DNA of 64,000 nt from positions 88,334 through 152,333 of the forward strand of contig JAJCXM010000007.1 of NCBI GenBank assembly GCA_029263455.1. Direction: 5' to 3'. The stretch is from Holophagae bacterium. Its GTDB lineage: Bacteria; Acidobacteriota; Holophagae; Acanthopleuribacterales; Acanthopleuribacteraceae. The first letter of the stretch is position 1. Each line of letters begins with the position of its first letter. Of this stretch, positions 45,448 through 55,942 are shown in pieces. Below the pieces are notes generated by a model that had not been told where the DNA came from, did not search any database, and saw nothing but the letters and a program-made list of their open reading frames with translations. Made by a program: the position numbers and the translations under genes.

Positions 45448-46086
45448 ATGAATCATTATTTTCGATGCCTATGGCTGATTTGTGCCTGTTTGTCCTCATT
45501 TGCCCAAGACCGTGAGTCCAAATACCTATTCTACTTGCACGGTAAGATCGTCGAAGATCAGGGTCCGCTGGCGGTTAGCGAGAAGTATGGTGCTTACCAA
45601 TATGAGGCCATAGTTTCGAGTTTAGAAGCGCGTGGGTTCAGGGTTATGGGCGAAGTCAGACCAAGAGACACTCGCCCCGCAGAGTATGCAGCGATCATTG
45701 TGAAGCAAATTAGTGACTTGATTGAGGTTGGCGTTCCGCCAACGAAAATAACGGTTGTGGGTGCCTCCAAGGGGGCGGGGATAGCCGTCCTAATCTCACA
45801 CCTGCTTCGTCATCAAGATGTGAATTTTGTGGTGATGGCCGTGTGTAACGATCAAATGCATGAATTTTGGCGGGCTAACCAAATACGGCTCTGGGGCCGT
45901 GTCCTGTACCTATATGACCATGCCGATGTTATTGCCGGGAGTTGTCGGCCTTACCTCGAGGATCTGCGCAGTGAGGGCTTGACGGCTTACGATGAAATTG
46001 AGTTACAAGTGGGAGCCGGTCACGGGATTCTTTATCGTCCACTCGAAGAATGGATTGAGCCGGTTGTCTCATGGAGTGACCCTTGA
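45448..46086 (+). CDS. Exported alpha/beta hydrolase-like protein
   Basis: A 212-residue protein with signal peptide (MNHYFRCLWLICACLSSFAQ). Alpha/beta hydrolase features: YLFYLHGKIVEDQGP (HG oxyanion region), nucleophile elbow TVVGASKGAGIA, Asp in YLYDHADVIAG and His in VGAGHGILYRPLEEW. A lipase- or esterase-type reaction is likely; the substrate is unknown. It lies 61 bases after the LRR gene in the same direction. Confidence 0.78.
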   Translation: MNHYFRCLWLICACLSSFAQDRESKYLFYLHGKIVEDQGPLAVSEKYGAYQYEAIVSSLEARGFRVMGEVRPRDTRPAEYAAIIVKQISDLIEVGVPPTKITVVGASKGAGIAVLISHLLRHQDVNFVVMAVCNDQMHEFWRANQIRLWGRVLYLYDHADVIAGSCRPYLEDLRSEGLTAYDEIELQVGAGHGILYRPLEEWIEPVVSWSDP

Positions 46087-46292
46087 TGTGGGCACAAATA
46101 ATCTGGCGATCAATTCAAGTTCTTAGGTTTATCTGACGAATAAATAGGCATATGAATACGTACGCGATTAACGGAGATGTGCCTTCGGTAAGCTTACTTA
46201 TGGGTCCTGAAACCTATCGCTTCCGATTCAACGATGAACCATTTATTTAATGCTAAAGTTGGCAAAAAGACACACCGAAATGGAGCGAAGCC

Positions 46293-47501
46293 TTGCTGAT
46301 GCTGGTAGTTGTATTTTTATGTCTAGGCGGAGATATTCCTGAGCGTACCCCCGACGGCGGCGCTGGCCCAATGGCGACCACGATTTGTTTAGACGATGCC
46401 AATAGGCAGCGGATCGAGGCTCAATTGGCCGAGAACCGATCCGTATTGCGGGCCCAAGGCTTACTGAGCAAAATACGCGGCGCGTCGCCTTTGTTTATTT
46501 GGCCTGTGGTGCAGGCTCCTGGTTTTTATGACCGTTCCTTTTGGGGCGTTACCAACTTCGTGGACCAGGATCCCAATTTCCCCAATATGCTGCTTGATTA
46601 CCATGGCGGCACGCGGACATATGACACGACCGGCGGATACAATCACCGCGGTATTGATATTAAGCTCTGGCCGCTGAGTTGGGAAATGATGGATCGCGAT
46701 CAAGTCCAGGTGGTGGCAGCAGCCGCAGGCACCATTATTGGCAAAGACGATGGCTATTTTGACCGCAACTGCCAACTCCCCTCACCCAACCCGGATTGGA
46801 ACGCCGTTTACGTTGAGCACACCGACGGTTCGGTGACGTGGTACGGCCACCTCAAGAACGGCAGTTTGACAGCGGTTCCCGTCGGTGGTTCTGTGGCCGA
46901 GGGCGAATATCTTGGATTGGTGGGCAGTTCGGGTAACTCTAGCGGCCCACACCTCCATTTTGAAGTCTACGACGCCATGGATAACTTGATTGACCCTTAC
47001 GCGGGACCTTTCAACTCACTCAATGTCGAGAGTTGGTGGCAGGATCAGCCGAATTATTATGAACCCATGCTAATTCGTCTGGAAACCCATCACACGCCAC
47101 CGTCAATATCTGGCTTTTGTCCCGAGGATGAAGTGATCAATCGTGAGATTCAATTTCATCCGGAGGAAATGATCTTCCTTTCAGCTTGGTACCGAGATCA
47201 ACTAATGGATGTAAATACGGACTTCAAGTTAATACAACCGGACGGCCAGATGTATAGTGAATGGTCGTTCGCGTCGTCTTACGATCACCTGTCAACCTCG
47301 TGGTGGTATTGGTTTTTTACGCTAGCTAGCTGGGCCCCATCCGGCGTTTGGACCTTCCAAGCCGACTTCGATGGCGACATCGTGCGTCGCGAGTTTTTGG
47401 TTGGATCCTGTCGCGCGGAGTACGAAGCCTTGTTAGCGGGGTGGCCCGATAATTCTGTCCTAGAAATCGTGCCCCAAGTATTGTGCGCCTCCAGCATCTG
47501 A
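46293..47501 (+). CDS. Exported M23 family (LytM) metallopeptidase
   Basis: A 402-residue protein with a short signal peptide; the TTG at 46293 has the best spacing to GGAG, with ATG 46299 as alternative. The zinc site is H118/D122 in NHRGIDIK and H220/H222 in SSGPHLHFEVY, with YGHL (H186). LytM domains cut peptidoglycan cross-bridges or other glycine-rich peptides. A C-terminal beta domain (about residues 265-385) has no catalytic motif. Confidence 0.9.
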   Translation: MLMLVVVFLCLGGDIPERTPDGGAGPMATTICLDDANRQRIEAQLAENRSVLRAQGLLSKIRGASPLFIWPVVQAPGFYDRSFWGVTNFVDQDPNFPNMLLDYHGGTRTYDTTGGYNHRGIDIKLWPLSWEMMDRDQVQVVAAAAGTIIGKDDGYFDRNCQLPSPNPDWNAVYVEHTDGSVTWYGHLKNGSLTAVPVGGSVAEGEYLGLVGSSGNSSGPHLHFEVYDAMDNLIDPYAGPFNSLNVESWWQDQPNYYEPMLIRLETHHTPPSISGFCPEDEVINREIQFHPEEMIFLSAWYRDQLMDVNTDFKLIQPDGQMYSEWSFASSYDHLSTSWWYWFFTLASWAPSGVWTFQADFDGDIVRREFLVGSCRAEYEALLAGWPDNSVLEIVPQVLCASSI

Positions 47502-47627
47502 CAGGTGTTTTTCCTGAGAAATGCGCAATCCTGTAGGCCAAAAAGGCGCTCCTGCTATACGAAGGGGCAGGTAACTTTCTAATCTATGGATCGGTTAGTT
47601 ACGACGAATAGGGGGAGTTTGTGCGAC

Positions 47628-49298
47628 TTATTGTGAGGTCGTAATGCGGTTGTATTGGCCAACGGTCGGATTCTTGATTTCCAGAACCCTGCCATCTGGC
47701 CATGTGACTTTCACTGATTGCACCTGCGTGGCTTGGCCTAGACCAAACAGGACTCTGGCGTCATGCGAGGCTAAATAGCTGCCGTCGCGTCGTACCCAGC
47801 GATGTTGTTCTGAACCATCGACTTTAAGGACGACGTGCGCGCCGACCGCATCGGTTCCCCGTTCATCCATTATTTGGAAGCCTATCCAATTGGCTTGGGC
47901 ATTGAATGTGTTCACCAGCAGCTGAGTGGGTGCATTGAGGTTGGAGATCAGAATATCCATGTCGCCATCGTTGTCTAAATCTCCAAACGCGGCGCAACGA
48001 CTGATGTCCCGACGATTGAACGAGGCACCAGCTAAGTGAGTAGACTCCGTAAATTTTTTCCCCTCTTTGTTCATGAAGACTTGGTTGGGTTGCTTCAGTT
48101 CGTTATTGGTGCCCGAGATTCCCGTTTGACTGTGAACGGCCCCGTTTACGACGATCAGGTCTAGCCAACCATCACGGTCAATGTCGATCCAGCCCGTACC
48201 AAAGCCAGTGAAGGGAATGCTTGGGGCGGCGAGCCCATAAATCGCAGTTCGGTCATCAAAATAGCCGTTGCCACTATTGCAATACAATGTGTTTGTCTCA
48301 CCATCTAAGTGAGTGACGAAAAGATCTTCGTCTCCGTCGCCATCAAAATCGGCGATGGCAATGCCCATACTGGCTTCGGCGTTACCACTCGCATTTAAGG
48401 CAACACCCGCAAGTAGTGCGGCATTCTCGAATTGACCTGCCTGTGACTCCCATAATTCGTTGGCATCACCATCGTTAGCGACAAAAAGGTCCAGCAAACC
48501 GTTCTGGTCATAGTCGATGGCAACTACGCCTAACCCGGCACCACGACTGGGTAGCCCTTTCAATAACGCACTTACGTTTTCAAAAGAGCCGAGGCCTTTG
48601 TTGAGATAAAGACTGTCGGCCGAAGCCGGACAGCAGTCTGGCCCACAATAGTCCAGCGCGCTGTTGGGCGCATAACAGGTGGGGTTTGAGGCCACGGAAT
48701 AATCGACATAATGACAAACGTAGAGGTCTGGCAAACGGTCTCCGTTGTAGTCAAAAAAGGTGGCGCTTGTGCTCCAGCCTGAATCAGCTAGTGCGGACGA
48801 AAGGGTGTTATCTACAAACGTACCGTCTTTTTGATTTACCCACAGCTGGTTTTGACCGAACTGCGTGATATAGATGTCTAACCAGCCGTCAGAATTGATG
48901 TCTGCGACGGCAACCCCTTGACCGTAACCATGTGTGATCAGCCTCGACTGGCGCGTGACATCTTCGAACTTTAGTGTTCCAGAGGGGATGAGTTGATTAC
49001 GGAATAATCGGCCACCATCTTTGGCGATTTCAAAATTCGCGTCTTTGCGTTTGGACTCAGGTCCTAGCCACGAAGCTTGTACGCAATAGACGTCTAGATC
49101 GCCATCCCTGTCGTAGTCCAGTAACGCGATTCCGCCCCCGGTAATTTCTGGAAACAAATAGCTACCATGTGCACCATTGAGGTAACTGAAATCAAGTCCA
49201 GTATCGTGCGCCACGTCATTAAAGAAAGGAACAGGCGGTGTTCCGAGCCAAAACAGAACTATAAAATGGAACAATAGGAACTCCCCGCTGTGTCGCAT
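47628..49298 (-). CDS. CRTAC1/ASPIC-UnbV family exported protein
   Basis: A 556-residue protein with a signal peptide (FLLFHFIVLFWLGTPPVPFF). It holds multiple FG-GAP/VCBS calcium-type loops (DYDRDGDLDVY, DINSDGWLDIY, DFDGDGDEDLF, DIDRDGWLDLI, DLDNDGDMDIL), arranged as an integrin-like propeller, and a C-terminal ASPIC/UnbV domain (about 465-550) with VGAHVVLKVDGSEQHRWVRR and VKVTWPDGRVLEI. Probably a calcium-dependent adhesion protein. Confidence 0.93.
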   Translation of the reverse strand: MRHSGEFLLFHFIVLFWLGTPPVPFFNDVAHDTGLDFSYLNGAHGSYLFPEITGGGIALLDYDRDGDLDVYCVQASWLGPESKRKDANFEIAKDGGRLFRNQLIPSGTLKFEDVTRQSRLITHGYGQGVAVADINSDGWLDIYITQFGQNQLWVNQKDGTFVDNTLSSALADSGWSTSATFFDYNGDRLPDLYVCHYVDYSVASNPTCYAPNSALDYCGPDCCPASADSLYLNKGLGSFENVSALLKGLPSRGAGLGVVAIDYDQNGLLDLFVANDGDANELWESQAGQFENAALLAGVALNASGNAEASMGIAIADFDGDGDEDLFVTHLDGETNTLYCNSGNGYFDDRTAIYGLAAPSIPFTGFGTGWIDIDRDGWLDLIVVNGAVHSQTGISGTNNELKQPNQVFMNKEGKKFTESTHLAGASFNRRDISRCAAFGDLDNDGDMDILISNLNAPTQLLVNTFNAQANWIGFQIMDERGTDAVGAHVVLKVDGSEQHRWVRRDGSYLASHDARVLFGLGQATQVQSVKVTWPDGRVLEIKNPTVGQYNRITTSQ

Positions 49299-49363
49299 CT
49301 GATTCGACCTATTCTAACTGTTCGAAAAACTTGCGTCAGCGTGGAATCAAGAGCGGGCCTGCA

Positions 49364-49372
49364 TGTTATGCT
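49364..49372 (+). promoter_or_regulatory. Extended -10 promoter of the TPR gene
   Basis: TG-T-TATGCT (TG 49364-49365, TATGCT 49367-49372) precedes ATG 49401 by 28 bases, with gagg ahead of the ATG. The -35 match is weak, as is usual for extended -10 promoters. Confidence 0.45.
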
Positions 49373-49400
49373 TTCGAACATTGTTTTTGAGGGTTGATTC

Positions 49401-50960
49401 ATGCATTTTTTGTTCGTGATTATCAGTATCATTCAGGTCGAAAATATTGAAGCAACACCTTTAAATCAAGTTGTTAACTTGAATATGGAAGGGCTTTTGG
49501 CTGTTCCTCGTCCCGATACTACGCATCTTGAAACCGTTGTCCAGGGACAAATTGAGGCAGCCGTCAAGCAGCTTGAATCGGCGACTGATCCTATGTCGAT
49601 GATAGATGCCATGGCCCAAGCAGCCATGCTATTTCACGCCTATAACTTAGCGGCGTCGGCGCGAGCCTGTTACCTTAATGCGATTCTATTAAATCCTTCT
49701 CGGTTCGATTGGATACATCTATTAGCTAGGCTGTACAAGAGTGAGGGCGAATTTACCCTAGCCAAACATTATTTCGTGCAGGCTTACATCATTAACAAAG
49801 AGCACGCCCCGTTATTTGTTGAATTGGGACATGTTTTTTTGGAGCTCGGTGAGTTAGACCATGCCAAACAATCCTTTGAGACTGCGCTGGCATTGCGTCC
49901 GGAATCTGGTGCAGCCCACTTTGGCTTGGGACAGGTCAATCTCCAAAATGAAGATTTTGAATTAGCCGTCACATCCTTTACGAAGGCACTGGAGTTGGTG
50001 CCCTCGGCAAACCGGGTCCATTATGGGTTGGGTCTTGCCTTACGCGGTTTAGGGGATCTGGAAAAGGCCAAGACTCATCTCGGCCTAGCCGGTAAAGTTG
50101 GAATCTTGGAGCCTGACTTCCTCATGCAGGCTGTCTCTGCTCTAGCTGTTAGTGAAAGTGGTTATCTTGCACAGGGAAAGAAGGCCTATGCCGCAGGTCG
50201 TTATCTGGAAGCCGCGCAAGCCTTCGCCACGCTTCTGGAGGACAATCCAGAACATACCGACGCTCGCGTGAACCTGGGTACGGCGCTTGCCGCAGCCGGA
50301 CGTGTGGATGACGCCATGAACCAGTTTCAAATGGTTCTGGACGCGAATCCGAATATGCCGGTCGTTCGATTCAATATGGGAAGCATGCTGGCACATCAAG
50401 GCAAATTCGAAGAAGCAGAACGGCAACTAATTGAAGTGATTTCCCTAGATGAAAATGACCGACAAGCGTATTTGTTGTTAGGCGAAGTACAGGAGGCTCT
50501 GGGAAAGGATCAAGACGCATTTACGCAGTACCAGACCGGCTTTCAGAAGTTCCCACGTGATTTGAATATGATGTTTCGATATGAGCGTTTGCTCATCAAA
50601 CAGAAGATGTACGCTCAGGTCGATGCAGACTTCAACGCCCTTCCAGCCGAAGTGATTAAGGCCCATGCCAACCTAGCTCACCTCTACGCCCGCTTTTTAG
50701 CATCATGCCCGGTTGCGAAATATCGCGATGGTCAGCGCTCTGTTGAGCTGATGACCGTCGTTCTGGCACAATCTGAGAATGTGTCGACATTGGAAACGAT
50801 GGCGTTGGCCCACGCGGAATTGGGTGATTGTGATCAAGCTGCCGCCTGGCTATCGAAAGCGGTCCAGGCAGCTGCCGGTCAAGAGGAATTGGTGACGCGA
50901 CTTACGAGAAAAATGGACAATTACCGACAAGCGGACTCCTGTCGACCGCCACTTGATTGA
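49401..50960 (+). CDS. Exported TPR-repeat protein
   Basis: A 519-residue protein, mostly helical. The N-terminus is hydrophobic (MHFLFVIISIIQ). At least eight TPR units follow, for example APLFVELGHVFLELGELDHA, AAHFGLGQVNLQNEDFELAV, RVHYGLGLALRGLGDLEKAK, ARVNLGTALAAAGRVDDAMN and PVVRFNMGSMLAHQGKFEEA. A scaffold for protein complexes in the periplasm or at the membrane; the partner is unknown. Converges on trpA, with 13 bases between. Confidence 0.9.
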   Translation: MHFLFVIISIIQVENIEATPLNQVVNLNMEGLLAVPRPDTTHLETVVQGQIEAAVKQLESATDPMSMIDAMAQAAMLFHAYNLAASARACYLNAILLNPSRFDWIHLLARLYKSEGEFTLAKHYFVQAYIINKEHAPLFVELGHVFLELGELDHAKQSFETALALRPESGAAHFGLGQVNLQNEDFELAVTSFTKALELVPSANRVHYGLGLALRGLGDLEKAKTHLGLAGKVGILEPDFLMQAVSALAVSESGYLAQGKKAYAAGRYLEAAQAFATLLEDNPEHTDARVNLGTALAAAGRVDDAMNQFQMVLDANPNMPVVRFNMGSMLAHQGKFEEAERQLIEVISLDENDRQAYLLLGEVQEALGKDQDAFTQYQTGFQKFPRDLNMMFRYERLLIKQKMYAQVDADFNALPAEVIKAHANLAHLYARFLASCPVAKYRDGQRSVELMTVVLAQSENVSTLETMALAHAELGDCDQAAAWLSKAVQAAAGQEELVTRLTRKMDNYRQADSCRPPLD

Positions 50961-50973
50961 ACGGTTTTGAGGG

Positions 50974-51774
50974 TCAGTGTTGCGTGGCAGCGGACATGGA
51001 CTGAACGAATCCATTGATCTTGGCTAGGGTGTCTTTTCCCTGCCAGTTCTCAATCATCGAAACAATCGCAGAGCCAGAAATAGCACCGTCTGCACCGGCT
51101 TTAATGGCCTGTCTCACTGCGTCAGGTGTAGAAATACCAAATCCCATCAAGCTTGGAGCCGCGTTACGAGCTTTGAGTTCTCGTAGCAGGTCGTCATGAA
51201 CCAAATTGAGCGATCGCCGTGCGCCAGTGACGCCAAAGCGTGTGACCACATAGGTGTAACCTCGTCCGAATTGGGCAATAAGGTCGAGTTGTCGACTGTC
51301 AGCATTTGGTGGGGCAATCATGATGGGGTCGACGCCAGCTCCAGCAGCCGCTTTGGCGTAAGGCGCCACTTCCAGCGTCGGTACATCTGCCATCAACACA
51401 GAATCAACACCGGCCTTGCCAGCCCGCCCATAAAAATGATCGAGGCCAGTGCCTGCGGCTAAGTTTGCATAGGTCAGCAAACCTATGGGGACTTGTGCCG
51501 CATACTGTCGTATTTCGCTTAACAGCGACCAGCACACGTCGGGTGTGGTTCCGGCGGCCAAAGCTCTTTGAGCGGCGGCCTGAATGGTAGGACCGTCGGC
51601 AATGGGATCCGAAAACGGAATGCCTAATTCCAATGCGTCTGCCCCTGAATCAATAAGGGTCTTAATGATCTGAAGGCTAATTTCAGGCGTGGGATCACCT
51701 AATATGACGAATGGAACAAAGGCGGCCCGCTTCTTTTCTTTGAGGTCAGCAAAAAGAGATTCATATCGAGTCAT
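50974..51774 (-). CDS. trpA: Tryptophan synthase alpha chain
   Basis: A 266-residue TIM barrel that cleaves indole-3-glycerol phosphate to indole. Catalytic Glu49 and Asp60 lie in [18 protein letters not shown], at the same numbers as in E. coli TrpA. The phosphate-binding [12 protein letters not shown] is present. Last gene of the trp operon; the ATG overlaps the trpB stop by 4 bases. Confidence 0.98.
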   Translation of the reverse strand: MTRYESLFADLKEKKRAAFVPFVILGDPTPEISLQIIKTLIDSGADALELGIPFSDPIADGPTIQAAAQRALAAGTTPDVCWSLLSEIRQYAAQVPIGLLTYANLAAGTGLDHFYGRAGKAGVDSVLMADVPTLEVAPYAKAAAGAGVDPIMIAPPNADSRQLDLIAQFGRGYTYVVTRFGVTGARRSLNLVHDDLLRELKARNAAPSLMGFGISTPDAVRQAIKAGADGAISGSAIVSMIENWQGKDTLAKINGFVQSMSAATQH

Positions 51775-52952
51775 GAATGTTCTCCTAAATCCTGGCTAAA
51801 TGCACGAACCGTGGCCAGGTCTTTGTCGCCGCGTCCTGATAAATTTACCAATAGGCAGCTTGGCTTCTGCTCCACCATCTTGAGCGCGTGAGCAATGGCG
51901 TGCGATGACTCTAATGCTGGAATGATGCCTTCGTTGCGGCTCAGCGTATGAAAGGCGTCGAGGGCTTCTTGGTCTGTGATGCCGACATATTGCGCGCGAC
52001 CAATGGATTTGAGATGAGCGTGTTCCGGGCCAATACCCGGATAATCGAGGCCAGCTGAAACAGAATGACTTTCAATAATTTGTCCAAATTCGTCTTGCAA
52101 AACCAACGTCTTTGATCCGTGAAGCACGCCTTCGCGGCCTTTGATTAGGGTTGCTCCGTGTTTAGCGGTGTCGAGCCCTTCGCCGGCTGGCTCTACGCCA
52201 ACTAGTCGTACGTATCTGTCATCGACAAAATCGGTGAACACGCCGATGGCGTTGGAGCCGCCTCCAACACAAGCAACGACCGCATCTGGGAGGCGTCCGA
52301 TTTGGTCCAAGATCTGTTGCCTAGCCTCATGTCCTATGATGCGTTGAAATTGTCGGACCATTAATGGAAACGGATGTGGTCCAGCCACAGTCCCTAACAT
52401 GTAGTGTGTGTGTGGAAAGCTACCTGCCCAATCGCGCATGGCCTCGTTGATAGCATCTTTTAGTGTGGCCGAACCCGATGTGACCGGAATGACTTTCGCC
52501 CCAAGTAACTCCATGCGGAATACATTTTGTTGCTGTCGAGCAACGTCGACCGCACCCATATATATGATGGTTTCCATCTGTAATAAGGACCCGATGAGCG
52601 CAGTTGCCACTCCGTGTTGACCTGCCCCGGTCTCGGCAATAATCCTGGTTTTCCCCATGCGTTTTGCTAACAAACCTTGGCCCAACACTTGGTTTGTCTT
52701 ATGCGCGCCACCATGAACTAAATCTTCTCGTTTCAGAAAAATTTGTGAACCCTGTTTCTTTCCTAAGTTGCGGCATAGATAGAGAGGCGTAGGTCTACCG
52801 GCGAATTGGGTTAACAGGTCACCGAGTTCCTTTTGGAAGGATTCGTCCTTTTCGGCATCTAAAAAGGCCGATTCCAGTTGTTCCAAAGCGGGAACTAATA
52901 TTTCGGGCACAAATACGCCGCCGTATTGGCCAAAATAGCCAGCTTGTTTCAT
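51771..52952 (-). CDS. trpB: Tryptophan synthase beta chain
   Basis: A 393-residue PLP enzyme joining indole and serine. The PLP lysine lies in [10 protein letters not shown], phosphate binding in [25 protein letters not shown] and [14 protein letters not shown] complete the signature. TrpB1 type, as expected with trpA beside it. Overlaps trpC and trpA by 4 bases. Confidence 0.98.
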   Translation of the reverse strand: MKQAGYFGQYGGVFVPEILVPALEQLESAFLDAEKDESFQKELGDLLTQFAGRPTPLYLCRNLGKKQGSQIFLKREDLVHGGAHKTNQVLGQGLLAKRMGKTRIIAETGAGQHGVATALIGSLLQMETIIYMGAVDVARQQQNVFRMELLGAKVIPVTSGSATLKDAINEAMRDWAGSFPHTHYMLGTVAGPHPFPLMVRQFQRIIGHEARQQILDQIGRLPDAVVACVGGGSNAIGVFTDFVDDRYVRLVGVEPAGEGLDTAKHGATLIKGREGVLHGSKTLVLQDEFGQIIESHSVSAGLDYPGIGPEHAHLKSIGRAQYVGITDQEALDAFHTLSRNEGIIPALESSHAIAHALKMVEQKPSCLLVNLSGRGDKDLATVRAFSQDLGEHS

Positions 52953-54343
52953 AAATGACTCCCTCTGCTCTTACCTCGTAACGCTTTAAAAAATGATGCA
53001 ACTAGTTCGGGCGATTTAACGCCAGGACTACTTTCAACCCCTGAATTGACGTCGAGTGCCCACACGGACAGAAGGTCGGCAGCGGCCGCATTTTCGGGAC
53101 TCAATCCGCCAGCAATAATTAGGTGATCGCGCTTGTGTAAAGGCTTAAGGACATTCCAGTCGAATCTGATACCGGTTCCGCCTAATCGGGTTTTCGATTT
53201 TGGGTCACAGATCAACTTGTCTACTGATTCCGGACATTTCGATGGCGGTGAAGTACCGGGTTCAGGAGCCCACCGTGACCATATGGCGCAATTAGTATCG
53301 ATCTGCGCGTGAATGCGTCCAATATCAATCTTGTTGTAATCACCATGCAACTGAACGGCGTTGAGATTGAGATCACGGCTTATCTTAACGATTTGGTCAG
53401 GCGTGTGATCCACGAATACGCCTGCCCAGTGAAGCTGCGGCACTTTTTGCATGACGTCGAAGGCGATATCAGGTTGGATCGCCCGTTCTGATCCGGGATA
53501 AAAAATCAAGCCACCCCAGCACGCGCCCGCGTTCCAGACCGTATTGGCTGCGTGGACCGATGTCATACCACACACTTTGCTACGGCCGAATATCAACTCG
53601 CGAACCGCGTGGTCAATATCAGGTCGCGCCATCAGTGAACTGCCGACCAGGAATCCATCGACGCGATCCCGGTTTCTGATCACATCTTCGTGTGTTCGAA
53701 TTCCCGACTCACAGACAATCAGGCGATCGGCAGGGACCCGTCGTGCCAAATGCTGCATGGTATCCATATCTATTCTCAGTGTGTGTAGATCGCGATTATT
53801 GATGCCGATAATGGGGGCTTTGAGCTGAATGGCCCGTTGCAATTCGTGCTCAGTATGGACCTCGGTTAGGGTGTCGAGTTGAAGCTCGCTGGCGAGTTTG
53901 GCGCACGAATCGTAGGTTTCGTCGTCGAGAACAGACAGCATGAGTAAGATGGCGTCGGCCCCGTGCGCACGAGCCTCAATGACCTGGTACGGGTCCACAA
54001 CGAAGTCCTTACAAAGGACGGGTTGTGTGACGCGTTCGCGCACCTGTCTCAAATAATCAAGCCGTCCCTGGAAAAAAGGTTCGTCAGTAATCACGGAAAC
54101 GGCGTCGGCAAAGGGCGCATAAGCGTTCGCGATTTCTTCGATATCAAAAGACGGACGAATCAGTCCCTTGGATGGCGATGATTTTTTGAATTCTAATATA
54201 AAGCTAGGGTGTGGCTTTTGAAGGGCGGCCTTGAGGCTTCTATCTGAAGGGCCTAGTCCTTGACGCAAGACGCCCGCGGACGTGATAGTTTTGCGTCTTT
54301 CGACGTCGATTCGCTTCTGGGCGACAATATCATTTAGCGCCAT
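52949..54343 (-). CDS. trpCF: Bifunctional indole-3-glycerol phosphate synthase / phosphoribosylanthranilate isomerase
   Basis: A 464-residue fusion. Residues 1-255 are Trp[43 protein letters not shown] and [12 protein letters not shown]. Residues 256-464 are TrpF with catalytic Cys258 (KVCGMT), Asp380 in [24 protein letters not shown] and [17 protein letters not shown]. The TrpC-TrpF fusion is typical of gammaproteobacteria. The catalytic residues of both halves are intact, so the separate TrpF-like gene at 8.6 kb is not needed for tryptophan synthesis. Confidence 0.97.
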   Translation of the reverse strand: MALNDIVAQKRIDVERRKTITSAGVLRQGLGPSDRSLKAALQKPHPSFILEFKKSSPSKGLIRPSFDIEEIANAYAPFADAVSVITDEPFFQGRLDYLRQVRERVTQPVLCKDFVVDPYQVIEARAHGADAILLMLSVLDDETYDSCAKLASELQLDTLTEVHTEHELQRAIQLKAPIIGINNRDLHTLRIDMDTMQHLARRVPADRLIVCESGIRTHEDVIRNRDRVDGFLVGSSLMARPDIDHAVRELIFGRSKVCGMTSVHAANTVWNAGACWGGLIFYPGSERAIQPDIAFDVMQKVPQLHWAGVFVDHTPDQIVKISRDLNLNAVQLHGDYNKIDIGRIHAQIDTNCAIWSRWAPEPGTSPPSKCPESVDKLICDPKSKTRLGGTGIRFDWNVLKPLHKRDHLIIAGGLSPENAAAADLLSVWALDVNSGVESSPGVKSPELVASFFKALRGKSRGSHL

Positions 54344-55343
54344 GACTCACCTCACTCCAACGTTGAATCAGTGTTTCTGCGTCATTTGAGCCCAGTACCT
54401 TGAGCGCCAGTTGCACGCCCAATCGCCAGGATTCAGATTTGCCCGCCAGCCAAATGATGGCCCCAGCATTGAGGGCGACGGCGTGTTGCTGGGCAAGCGT
54501 ACCTTGGCCTGCAAATAATTGTCTTAGGGTGTTGGCATTAAATGCTGGTTCGCCACCCTTGAGCAAATCACGACTGTAACTTTCTAGTCCTAACGACGAA
54601 GCGTCGATGGTCTTTTCTGTGACTTGCCCGTTTTCGACAAGCCAAATCTGGTTTGGTCCATCAAGGCAGAGTTCGTCCATGCCAGATCCGTGAACAACCA
54701 TCGCCTTTTTCGTGCCTAACTCTAGTAACGCAAGTGCGATCGCCTTGCCAAATGCCGGGTCATAAATGCCCAGAAGCTGGAACTGAGGACGAGCGGGATT
54801 AACTAATGGTCCCAGCAAATTGAAAACAGTGCGTGTCTGTAATGACCGTCGTACGGGCATGGCATGTTTAATCCCTTGGTGGTACAAGGGTGCGAAAAGA
54901 AAACAAATCCCAACCTGATCGAGGCAAGCCTTGCTGCCAGCCGGACTCGTATTTATGTTGATGCCAAGTGATTCGAGCACGTCCGCTGAGCCGCATTTCG
55001 ATGAAACACTGCGGTTACCGTGTTTGACCATCTTGACACCCGCACAAGCTGCGATGACCGCCGCTGCCGTAGATATATTGATCGTGTGTAGGCCATCACC
55101 GCCCGTCCCACAATTGTCTGCCAATGCCTCTCCGTCAATAGGAAATGGTCGGGCGCTACTTATCAATGCAGATGCGGCACCAGCGATTTCGTGGTGAGTT
55201 TCACCTCTAAACTTGAGTGCTATGAGGCCAGCGGTCAATTCAACATCACTCAATTCCCCAGCGATGATGCCGCAGAAGAGTTCTTTGCTTTCTTGACTAC
55301 TAAGTTTATGCGAGTCCAGTAGTTTCTTGACCAAGGGGTTCAT
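54330..55343 (-). CDS. trpD: Anthranilate phosphoribosyltransferase
   Basis: A 337-residue enzyme adding phosphoribose to anthranilate. The PRPP loop GTGGDGLHTINIST and the KHGNRSVSSKCGSADVLE segment are diagnostic. It is not fused to trpG. It overlaps trpG by 4 bases and trpC by 14. Confidence 0.97.
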   Translation of the reverse strand: MNPLVKKLLDSHKLSSQESKELFCGIIAGELSDVELTAGLIALKFRGETHHEIAGAASALISSARPFPIDGEALADNCGTGGDGLHTINISTAAAVIAACAGVKMVKHGNRSVSSKCGSADVLESLGININTSPAGSKACLDQVGICFLFAPLYHQGIKHAMPVRRSLQTRTVFNLLGPLVNPARPQFQLLGIYDPAFGKAIALALLELGTKKAMVVHGSGMDELCLDGPNQIWLVENGQVTEKTIDASSLGLESYSRDLLKGGEPAFNANTLRQLFAGQGTLAQQHAVALNAGAIIWLAGKSESWRLGVQLALKVLGSNDAETLIQRWSEVSHGAK

Positions 55344-55942
55344 ATGCGCTCCGGTTCCTTAGCGTTGTGGGCGGTTAGGTCGAGCATGTGGTCGATTAGT
55401 ATCCCTCCACGCGGTGTGAGAATGGATTCTGGGTGGAATTGCAGGCCGACGATAGGCCTTTCGTGATGCGATACGGCCATCACGATGTCGTCGAAACGGG
55501 CCGTCACGTTTAATACGTCCGGAACTGTTTGAGCGGCCAATGAATGATAACGACCCACGAGTAGAGGGTTCGGCAAACCTTCAAATATGCCATCTTCTTG
55601 GTGGTTCACTCGTGAAGCTTTGCCGTGAATAACGGTGCCTGCTGAGCCAACTCTGCCACCAAAAGCTTCGACGATGGCTTGGTGACCCAAACAAACACCC
55701 AAAATGGGTATTCCGGCAGGACATTGTTTAATGAGCTCGATGCAGCATCCTGCTTGTTGCGGGTGCCCCGGACCGGGCGAGATGACAAGTAGCTTTGGAC
55801 CGACCATTTGTTCAAGCATATGGATGGCCTTATCAACTGCGAGTGTGTTGCGCCATACTTCTACATGACAATCACGCCTCTTAAATTCGTCGACCAGGTT
55901 GAAACCAAAAGAGTCAAAGTTATCAATGAACAGAACATTCAT
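55340..55942 (-). CDS. trpG: Anthranilate synthase glutamine amidotransferase component
   Basis: A 200-residue class I amidotransferase. Catalytic Cys84 in GVCLGHQAI and His170/Glu172 in LQFHPESILTPRG. Supplies ammonia to TrpE. Separate from trpD, unlike the fused E. coli protein. Overlaps trpE by 4 bases. Confidence 0.97.
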   Translation of the reverse strand: MNVLFIDNFDSFGFNLVDEFKRRDCHVEVWRNTLAVDKAIHMLEQMVGPKLLVISPGPGHPQQAGCCIELIKQCPAGIPILGVCLGHQAIVEAFGGRVGSAGTVIHGKASRVNHQEDGIFEGLPNPLLVGRYHSLAAQTVPDVLNVTARFDDIVMAVSHHERPIVGLQFHPESILTPRGGILIDHMLDLTAHNAKEPERI